In this document: positions 1 to 8,400 of the stretch, in pieces | Layout: each line of letters begins with the position of its first letter | How positions within the stretch are numbered: the stretch's first letter is position 1 | Source: Candidatus Omnitrophota bacterium | GTDB lineage: Bacteria > Omnitrophota > Gorgyraeia > JABMRN01 > RBG-13-46-9 | Assembly (NCBI GenBank): GCA_030605095.1 | Contig: JAUWBJ010000007.1 | Location: 1-34,003 of the forward strand | DNA length: 34,003 bases | Direction of reading: 5' to 3' | The notes under the pieces: generated by a model | Database searches by the model: none | Seen by the model: only the letters and a program-made list of their open reading frames with translations | What the model was told of the DNA's origin: nothing | Program-made: the position numbers and the translations under genes

Positions 1-1974
1 ATAGTAGTGGTTTTTACGCTTATGTATATGGGTAAGCTCTCGATAAACATGATGAGCTTAGGAGGGCTGGCACTCGGTGTTGGAATGCTTGTTGACAGTG
101 CTGTAGTTGTCCTGGAGAACATCTCGCGGCACAAGGAAGAGGGAAAGGATAAAAAAGCTTCTTCCGTAGAAGGCGCAACCGAGGTTTCCAACGCAATAAC
201 AGCTTCGACGCTTACCACAATAGTCGTATTTTTTCCCATGATATTCGTAATCGGTATTGCCGGCCAGCTTTTCAAGCAACTTGCCTTTACCGTAATATTT
301 GCTCTGGTAGCAAGCCTTTTTGTTGCGCTTACCCTCATTCCGCTTTTAACCAGCACAAAAACAAGAAAAGAAAACCTGCCCCGGCCCGGGGGCGAGACAC
401 TCAAGAAAGAATTTGTTTTACTTACTTTCTATGAGGGATGGCTCTTAAAATTTCTCCGGGCCAAAAAATGGGGACTTTTTGTTGTGCTGCTTCTATTCTT
501 AGGTAGTCTCTTTCTATTTATTCCTTTAGATAAGGAACTCATGCCGAAGATGGACCAGGGCCAGTTTATTATAAAAGTCGGCCTCCCGAGCGGAACGAGG
601 CTTGAGATAACAGATAACGCTGCAAAGAAAATAGAGAAGTACCTTTTAAAACTCCCTTATGTAGAGGACATCACCAGCATCGTTGGTTCGACGAGGGGCA
701 GGGAGGCAAAGGATGTTCTTCAGAGGTTAGGCTCGCATCAGGCAGAAATCAGGGTAAATCTTGAAAAGAGAAGAAAAGTTAAAACAACCCAGGCCGTGCA
801 GAATATAAAAAACTACCTGGCCGGGCTCGATTTAGAAGGAGCCAACATAGAATACATACTTCAAGAAAGCGTATTTAGCGCCGTGGTCGAAGAATCCGCT
901 CCTGTAGTTATCGAAATAAAAGGCGAGCACATGCCGACACTTATTAAGATTACGAGAAAGTTAACCCGGAAATTTGAAAAGATAAAAGGAATATACGGCG
1001 TTAAAACCGACATGCCCGAGCCTTCGCCGGAGACAAAGATCTTCGTGGATAAGGATAAAGCCAGTATATATAACCTTTCAGTAGCGGATATAGCCCAGAC
1101 ATCCCAGATTGCTTTAAAGGGTTATATAGCCAGCCGGTTAAAAGAAAAAGGCCAGGAAATTGACATAAGGGTTAGATTAAGGGAAGTTGATAGAGACAAC
1201 TTCAACAAGCTCGCCAGAATCCAGATTCATTCCCCGGACGGCAATATTGTGCCTTTGTTTAGCGTAGCCCGGTTCGGGATAGGAAAGGGCCCCAGCGAGA
1301 TAAAGAGGCTCGACCAGGAAAGAACGATTTTAATCTCCGCCAATATTTTTAAACGAGCCCTTAAAAATGTGGTAGCCGACGTTACGAAGGCGATTAAAAA
1401 ACTGGATATACCGGAAGAGTTTACGGTTAAACTTGCCGGCGAATCAGAAGAGATGACCGAGTCATTCGCGAGCCTCAGGTTTGCTTTGATTTTTTCGATA
1501 CTTCTGGTCTATATGATAATGGCTGCGCAGTTTGAAAGTTTCTGGCAGCCTTTTATCATTATGGCAACGGTGCCTCTTTCGATAATAGGGGTGCTGGCAG
1601 CGCTCTTTGTAACCGGGACATCAGTTAACGTTGTGGCCATACTCGGAGTTATAATGCTCGGAGGCATAGTTGTAAACAACGGTATAGTGCTGATAGATTA
1701 CCTTAATTTGCTGCGCTCGAGGGGCAAATCCGTAGAAGAAGCTGTCGTCGAGGCGAGTAAAGCCCGCCTCCGGCCTATTCTTATGACAGCATTAACGACA
1801 ATATTGGGCCTTGTGCCTATGGCTCTTGCATTCGGAGAAGGAGCGGAACTACGAAGCCCCCTGGCCATAAGCGTTATAGGCGGCTTATTTATAGCCACTT
1901 TTCTTACACTCCTCGTTATTCCCGCATTGTATCTTTTGGTGCACGAATTAAGGATGAAACTGTTTAAGAAATGA
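1..1974 (+). CDS. RND-family efflux transporter, C-terminal part (5' end cut by window edge)
   Basis: Frame open from base 1 (ATA GTA before the listed GTG at 7), stop at 1972-1974. Contains RND TM4 signature LGVGMLVDSAVVVLENI, later MIMAAQFESFWQPFIIMATVPLSIIG and LGGIVVNNGIVLIDYLN...RLRPILMTALTTILGLVPMAL, typical of the RND/HAE superfamily. Confidence 0.95.
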   Translation: MVVVFTLMYMGKLSINMMSLGGLALGVGMLVDSAVVVLENISRHKEEGKDKKASSVEGATEVSNAITASTLTTIVVFFPMIFVIGIAGQLFKQLAFTVIFALVASLFVALTLIPLLTSTKTRKENLPRPGGETLKKEFVLLTFYEGWLLKFLRAKKWGLFVVLLLFLGSLFLFIPLDKELMPKMDQGQFIIKVGLPSGTRLEITDNAAKKIEKYLLKLPYVEDITSIVGSTRGREAKDVLQRLGSHQAEIRVNLEKRRKVKTTQAVQNIKNYLAGLDLEGANIEYILQESVFSAVVEESAPVVIEIKGEHMPTLIKITRKLTRKFEKIKGIYGVKTDMPEPSPETKIFVDKDKASIYNLSVADIAQTSQIALKGYIASRLKEKGQEIDIRVRLREVDRDNFNKLARIQIHSPDGNIVPLFSVARFGIGKGPSEIKRLDQERTILISANIFKRALKNVVADVTKAIKKLDIPEEFTVKLAGESEEMTESFASLRFALIFSILLVYMIMAAQFESFWQPFIIMATVPLSIIGVLAALFVTGTSVNVVAILGVIMLGGIVVNNGIVLIDYLNLLRSRGKSVEEAVVEASKARLRPILMTALTTILGLVPMALAFGEGAELRSPLAISVIGGLFIATFLTLLVIPALYLLVHELRMKLFKK

Positions 1975-1979
1975 ACCCC

Positions 1980-2084
1980 GTTAGACTCCCAAATCCGCAA
2001 AGTCTAGCGAGGATAGCAGTATAAAAAGCACAATTTTCAAATGATATTTTTGAAAATATCTATATTTTAAGGAGTCTAACGAGG
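1980..2084 (+). promoter_or_regulatory. Inter-RND leader with inverted repeat overlapping the ribosome-binding site
   Basis: gttagactcc (1980-1989) is the exact reverse complement of ggagtctaac (2071-2080), which contains the GGAG of the RBS. AT-rich hairpin attttcaa/ttgaaaat at 2033-2040/2050-2057. Near-direct repeat agtcta(g/a)cgagg at 2001-2012 and 2073-2084. Confidence 0.4.
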
Positions 2085-5000
2085 TGAACCTGCCCAAACT
2101 TGCCATAACAAGACCTGTTGCAACGATAATGTTTTTTACGGCCTTTATCTTAATAGGTATTATGGCTCTATTCAGGCTTCCGGTTGAACTTTACCCGAAT
2201 ATAAGTTTTGGCGAAATTAGCATTATTATTCAAATAAGAGGCGGAATCCCGCCGACAGAAGTCGAGACACTGGTCACAAAGCCGATAGAAGAAGTCGTGA
2301 GCACCGTTAGCCACCTGGAAGAGATGCTTTCCATCTCTAAGGAAGGAGAATCTACGATAGTTTTGAGTTTTGAACCTGGCATTGACATGGACTTCGTGGC
2401 GTTGGAGGTGAGAGAAAAGTTTGCGCGGGTAAAAAATAAACTTCCCAAAGAAGTTGAAAAACCAATAATAGCCCAGTTCAAACGCTCGGATGTCCCGATA
2501 ATGATATTGGCCGTAACAAGCCCCAGGAGGACGACCGAGGAGATACGAAAGGTTGTGGACGAGGTTGTTAAGGAGAGGATTAAGCGCGTGGGCGGTGTTG
2601 CGAATGTCGAGGTAGGCGGCGGTAGAGAGAGGAAGATATTAGTGGAAGTCAGCCAGCGAGCGCTTGTGAAATATTCATTACCGTTAGAGAGAGTGATAAA
2701 TATGCTGGGCCTTAACAACCTCAATTTATTATCGGGCGAAATAAAGAAAGAGAAAGATAAGTACTTGATAAGGACCATAGGCGAATTCGAATCCCTGGAC
2801 GATATAAAAGATATAGGCGTTTCGACCACCCCTGACGGCTCGATAGTAAGGTTGAGGGATGTGGCAGAGGTCAAGGACTCATATTTAGAGCCCACCGGTT
2901 ACGCGCGGATAAATATAAGACCCGTTGTTTCGTTATACATTCAAAAAGAATCGACGGGAAATACCATCCGGATTGCACAAAATGTCTTGAAAGAAGTAGA
3001 TAAAACAAAGACCATTATACCCGAAGATATGAGGATAGTCGTAACAAGCAATCAGGCCGATTTTATCAGAAAATCCATAGGTAATTTAAAGAACTCCCTT
3101 TTTAAAGGGGCAATCCTTATAATGCTTGTCCTGGCTTTCTTTTTGGGTAGAGTGAAAAAAGAGCATTCTATCTTTATTGCCGTCGGTCTTATAGCAATGA
3201 TGTTCATCCCGGCGAAGCTACTGTATGCGGTGCTTTTTGTTTTTATCATCGTTTTTTTGTCAAGGAGGGAGCTTCGCCCGATAATGATTGTAACCGCTTC
3301 CATACCTATTTCAGTGATAATTACGTTTGGATTGATGGAATTGTGCAACACATTTTTTTCGAGGGGAATTTCCCTGACAATAAATTTCATTACAATGTTC
3401 GGGCTGGCGCTCGGAGTAGGAATGCTTGTTGATAATTCTATCGTGGTATTTGAAAACATATTGAAAAAAATAGAAGAAGGCCAGAGTAAAATAAATGCTA
3501 CAGTATGGGGGGCATCCGAAATGAACCTGGTAATAATGGCGTCCACCTTAACCACGGTAATAGTATTTCTGCCTATGATTTTCGTCGGAAAAGAAATGAA
3601 GCTGCTCTATGGAGGCGTAGCATGGACTGTTACTTTTTCGTTAGTCGTTTCTCTTTTTGTGGCGCTAACAGTAGTTCCGCTTTTGTCTTTGCGCGTAGCA
3701 ATTACAAAGCAGGCGACAAATATATTGGCGCCGCTATATAGGCTTCAGAAGAAAGCGCTTTTCTTTATCCTTAAAAGAAGATTTCTGATTTTCGGGATTG
3801 TTCTTCTGGTTTTCTTCGTTTCCCTATTTTTATCGAGAAACCTCGGAAGGGAATTTATAGGCACAACCGAACAGAATAAATTTACGATTTTTATTGAGAT
3901 GCCGACAGGAGCCAAACTGGATGTAAGTAATTCGACCGTAAAACAGGTAGAAGACCTTGTAAGGGAAGTGCCGGAGGTAAAGACTTTTACGGCAAGGGTT
4001 GAAGCGTGGTCCAGCAAGGTATACGTGGAACTTCTGCCTCTGGGCCAACGGAGAAGAACCGTTGCGGATGTTATAGACAGCCTCAGGCCGAAGGTAGCGA
4101 AAATCCGGCCTGCCTTTATTTATTTTGAGGAAGAACAGGAGGTCGGGACAAAGGAGATTATTCTGGATTTATTCGGATACGAATATGACATGTTGCGGGA
4201 ACTCGCTATATCGATGGCTACGAGATTAGGCGGAATTCCGAAATTTACGGATGTTAAAATACGCATGAGAGAAGGAAGGCCAGAACTTGGTTTAAAAATC
4301 GATAAAAGTAAAGCGGCACAATTCGGCTTGTCGGTGAGCGACGTAGCAACTATGGTTCACGCTCAAATGCGTGGCCTTCGAGCCACGCTTTTTCATACAG
4401 AAGCAAGAGAAATCGAGACAATAGCGAGGTTAGAAGAACGGTACAGGAGGACTTTTAAAGACCTTCATAAACTTGTGCTGGTTACGGAAGACGGCAAAGA
4501 GGTCTTTATGGACCAAATATCAGAGTTTGAGTACGGATTGGGCCCGAGCGAAATCTGGAGGAAAGACCGCTCGAGAATGATTCAGGTTAGCGCCAATATC
4601 GGAGATATCCCGTTGAGTAAAGCGGCTGACAGGATAAAGGGAGCTTTAAAAGATATTAAATTCCCTGAAAATTATTTTTATAGACTCGGGGGTAACTACC
4701 CTTCTATGGTGAAGGTGCAGAAAGAGGTTTTTGGGTTGTGGCCACCCGGAATTATTTTTATTATAATCATACTTATTTATATAGTTCTCGCCTCACTTTT
4801 TGAGTCCCTATATCAACCGCTTATTATAATGGGGACAGTGCTTCTGGCATCCATAGGCGCTATTCTGGCTCTGTTTTTAACAGGCACCGCTATTGGCATG
4901 GGCGCATTAATAGGTATGATGATGCTTGCAGGAATTGTCGTCAATAACGGAATAATCCTTGTTGACCATATAAATGTGTTAAGAAAAACACAAAAAGGTT

Positions 5001-5248
5001 TATTTCGCGTAGTAATCCGCGCAACGCACGATAGACTTCGGCCCGTCGTTATGACAACCGCAACAACTATAGTGGGCTTATTACCCATGGCCCTGGATAG
5101 GTCAGAAGGTGCCAATCTCTGGAATCCGCTTGCGCTGACGGTAATCGGAGGCATGCTCGTTGCCACACCGTTAACACTCCTTTTGGTTCCCGCCATTTAC
5201 ACCGCCTTTGAACGGTTAAAAGAACTAGCTGTAACCCGCTCGAAATAA
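2084..5248 (+). CDS. RND-family efflux transporter, complete (1054 aa, GTG start)
   Basis: MNLPKLAITRPVATIMFFTAFILIGIMALFRLPVELYPNISF N-terminus, FGLALGVGMLVDNSIVVFENI, GIVVNNGIILVDHINVLR, RLRPVVMTTATTIVGLLPMAL. AAGGAG Shine-Dalgarno at 2069-2074, 9 nt before GTG. Confidence 0.95.
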   Translation: MNLPKLAITRPVATIMFFTAFILIGIMALFRLPVELYPNISFGEISIIIQIRGGIPPTEVETLVTKPIEEVVSTVSHLEEMLSISKEGESTIVLSFEPGIDMDFVALEVREKFARVKNKLPKEVEKPIIAQFKRSDVPIMILAVTSPRRTTEEIRKVVDEVVKERIKRVGGVANVEVGGGRERKILVEVSQRALVKYSLPLERVINMLGLNNLNLLSGEIKKEKDKYLIRTIGEFESLDDIKDIGVSTTPDGSIVRLRDVAEVKDSYLEPTGYARINIRPVVSLYIQKESTGNTIRIAQNVLKEVDKTKTIIPEDMRIVVTSNQADFIRKSIGNLKNSLFKGAILIMLVLAFFLGRVKKEHSIFIAVGLIAMMFIPAKLLYAVLFVFIIVFLSRRELRPIMIVTASIPISVIITFGLMELCNTFFSRGISLTINFITMFGLALGVGMLVDNSIVVFENILKKIEEGQSKINATVWGASEMNLVIMASTLTTVIVFLPMIFVGKEMKLLYGGVAWTVTFSLVVSLFVALTVVPLLSLRVAITKQATNILAPLYRLQKKALFFILKRRFLIFGIVLLVFFVSLFLSRNLGREFIGTTEQNKFTIFIEMPTGAKLDVSNSTVKQVEDLVREVPEVKTFTARVEAWSSKVYVELLPLGQRRRTVADVIDSLRPKVAKIRPAFIYFEEEQEVGTKEIILDLFGYEYDMLRELAISMATRLGGIPKFTDVKIRMREGRPELGLKIDKSKAAQFGLSVSDVATMVHAQMRGLRATLFHTEAREIETIARLEERYRRTFKDLHKLVLVTEDGKEVFMDQISEFEYGLGPSEIWRKDRSRMIQVSANIGDIPLSKAADRIKGALKDIKFPENYFYRLGGNYPSMVKVQKEVFGLWPPGIIFIIIILIYIVLASLFESLYQPLIIMGTVLLASIGAILALFLTGTAIGMGALIGMMMLAGIVVNNGIILVDHINVLRKTQKGLFRVVIRATHDRLRPVVMTTATTIVGLLPMALDRSEGANLWNPLALTVIGGMLVATPLTLLLVPAIYTAFERLKELAVTRSK

Positions 5249-5307
5249 TTACATACCCCTTCGAAAAAGGCATAAAATTAAGATATAAAATAGTTAGATT
5301 AAAACGC

Positions 5308-5335
5308 TTGACATGACTATATAATATGATATACT
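5308..5335 (+). promoter_or_regulatory. Sigma70-like promoter, extended -10
   Basis: TTGACA (5308-5313), 16-nt spacer, TATACT (5330-5335) preceded by TGa (5327-5329). Confidence 0.65.
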
Positions 5336-5441
5336 TGTATTAGAGTTAATTAATAAAAAAGCCAATATCAGATTATAGATTATGCTATTATGGCATATTT
5401 TTTATCATAACATATTAAAGGGTTTAATAAAGTAATGATAA

Positions 5442-5447
5442 AGAGGT
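5442..5447 (+). promoter_or_regulatory. Shine-Dalgarno of the giant ORF
   Basis: AGAGGT, 8 nt upstream of ATG at 5456. Confidence 0.6.
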
Positions 5448-5455
5448 AACCTAAA

Positions 5456-8400
5456 ATGAAGGCTTGGCGAAAAAAAGACTTGGCAAAAGAAAACACCCCT
5501 GATATAAGCCAATCTATAGAAAGCATGGCGGACTGGAGAACGCGCCATGCTTTTTTATTTAAAACCATCGCTATTATATTAATATTTGCTTTTATACTAT
5601 ATGATATAACATGGGCACAGGGCGGAACCCCTATATGGCGTGCATCCAAACCGGATATTAAAATTAACGGAAGAATCGGCTTAAACGGAATTAAAATCCC
5701 TTATGAGGCAGGAACTACCCAGGATGTCTTCTCAAACGGCGGAGACGAGGTTGTTATTAACATTCAGGATGCCCACGCCTCCCTATCAGCCCAGCAGTCA
5801 ATCGTAAAGATTCTCCAGACCCTCGCTACAAATTATGACCTTGATTTAATAGCGCTTGAAGGCGCGGAAGGACCAATAGATATATCGCTCTTAAGAACCT
5901 TCCCTGACCCGGAAATCCGCAGAGAAACTGCCGAATATCTTATGCGCAAAGGCAAGATGTCAGCAGGTGAATTCTTCTCCGTTGTTTCCGAAAAGCCAAT
6001 AAAGCTCTATGGAATAGAAAATAACGCATTATATAAGCAGAATATAGAAGCCCTGGAAAGGGTTATGGCGGGGAAGATAGAGAGCCTGAAGAATATAGGG
6101 GCGATTTTGCGCACCCTTAAAGCGCTCGAATCCAAAATTTATTCTAAGGACTTGAAGCAACTCAATAAAAACTCCATCCTTCACCATGACGGAAAACTTG
6201 CCTTTACCTCTCACTGGGATTTTATATCAAAGTTAGCGAGACGCAATGATATCAAAATCGTTATTTTTGAGAATTTATCGAAACTTTTAAAATCGATAGA
6301 GCTTGAGAAAGATACAGACTTCCGAAAAGCGAATGAAGAAAGAAAGCTTTTGATAGACGAACTTTCGAAAGTCCTCCCCAAGCGGGAACTTGAAAAACTG
6401 GTCCTGGAATCACTCTCCTTCAAAATGGGCAAAATCTCCCAGTCCGAGTTCCACCAGTATCTTGTAAGACTTTCCGAAGATATCGAGATTTCAGCCGAAC
6501 CCTATTCAAATCTAATTAAATTTACGCGTTATATCACGATTTACGAGGACATTGATTTAATAACGCTTTTCCAGGAAGTAGAAGAATTCGAGGACTACAT
6601 ACGCGAAAAAATCTTCCGAAATGGCGAAGAACGCACGTTTTATAACCTTACCAAGACCGCAAGAACAATAAAGAAACTTTTCGAAATCTCCCTCAACAAT
6701 GCCGATTACAATTTTATTATCAGTAAAAAGAGATATTTTGACAGAACCCTTCTTAGCGAATTCATCAAGAAAAGCTATCTAAAATACAAACTCCCCTTTG
6801 AGCATACCTACGACCTCGATGTAATCTTTGACAATATGAAAGAAGCCGTAGAATTTTACAATATAGCCCAGAGCCGTAATAACGCGATGATTTCAAATAC
6901 CATCCAGGCAATGAGACAAAACGGCGAAGAGGTCGCAGCCCTCATAACAGGCGGTTTCCACTCAAAGGGCCTTGCCGGCCTTTTGAAGGAAAAGGGCCTT
7001 TCGTATCTTGTCATCATGCCGAAATTCAAAGACGGAGAGCAGCGTCCCTATATAGCGATTCTTACCAATAAACGCCAGCCGTATGAGGAACTTCTTGAGA
7101 CAGGCGAATACATCTTGGCGGTAGAGGCCTATTTTGCTTCAGACCGCAAGCCAAGCGAATTAAACGAATTAATATTCTATTCAGTATCTCGGAAAGTTTA
7201 CGAAAAGAACTACACAAATGAAGAGCTTTTCCCTGTGGTAACAGGATGGTATGAGATATATAGAAATGGATATGAAGCCAGGCAAAGACGAGGGGAAACG
7301 ACAGGCTCGGTTACACCCAAGTATCTCGCGAAGCTACTTGGCTTGGAACTTGATGCGGGCGGGAACGTCATAGGCAGGCGGGATGACCAAGGGATAATCG
7401 CGGCCAAGACAAAAGACGGCGAGATTGTTATAGGTTGGAAGGTTGAAGGAGAGTTTATACACGAACTTGTGCTGGAACAAAATGAACAGGGCGAATGGAA
7501 TATGGATATGGCGACTCGCCCGCAAAGACGCGCCTTTGCGCAGAAAATCAGAAAATGGACCGAAGCTGGAAAACGAGAGGAACAACGTGTTGAAGAAATT
7601 GTCCAGGCAAGCTTTGATCAAATAAACACATTGGAATTATTGGATTTCGGTAATGATACAGCGGTAAGACAGAGATCTCGCATTATTGATAGTGTAAAAG
7701 AAGCTATGCTTACAGAAGACGGCTACTTCGAGCCGGGTGCGGAAATAAGGGATATCGAGGATGTAGTTATCAAGATAATGCGGAGAAAAAATTATGCCGT
7801 ACCCGCAAACTGGCGCTTAAACCGCAAGTTATCGGAGAGTATACAGAAATTTGCTGAAATAGCAAAATTAGCGGTACTGGAAGCCAGAGCCGAAGTTACA
7901 CCAGCCGAACCCGTTCCGCTTGTTGAAGCACCACCTGAAGTTCCAAAAATCGCTTTACCCGTAGGCGGCGGGATAGATGTTAAAAAAATACAAGATTTTA
8001 CACCAGAACAACTGATTGATTATCTTAAAGGAGGCAATTGGAGTCAAATAGGTGATGTTGTAAGAATAATAAGCACAGACCAGGAAAAACTAGACAACTT
8101 TAAAGTGCAGCTTATCCCAGCACTTGTAGAAGCTGCACCACAGAAAGGCCAAATTACCCCGGTCCTATTATTCGAATGCCTCAAACAAACAGACCTCCTT
8201 CACCAAGCTGGCAAAATTATAGAGGTGTTAAAACCAGATTCAGCAAAGTTAGCGGAATTTAACCGCTTGCTCGTTGAAAAAGAATATATTTCTGTCGATA
8301 GCGTAATAAAAGAAATTGAAAGTGCAATCGAAAGAATAAGTGATACCTCTATAAGAAGTCGAATAAAAGCCGGTTTTGTCGTAGGGTCTGTTTCAGATCT

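Noticed and set aside
3505-3741. 78-aa + strand ORF
   Set aside because: Out-of-frame shadow inside the second RND gene.
5258-5270. Possible terminator after the second RND gene (cctt cgaaa aagg)
   Set aside because: Only 4-bp stem and no following T-tract.
5308-5325. TATAAT at 5320-5325 as the -10 for TTGACA at 5308
   Set aside because: The spacer would be only 6 nt. TATACT at 5330 with a 16-nt spacer and extended TG is much better.
7443-7625. 60-aa + strand ORF
   Set aside because: Short out-of-frame shadow within the giant ORF.
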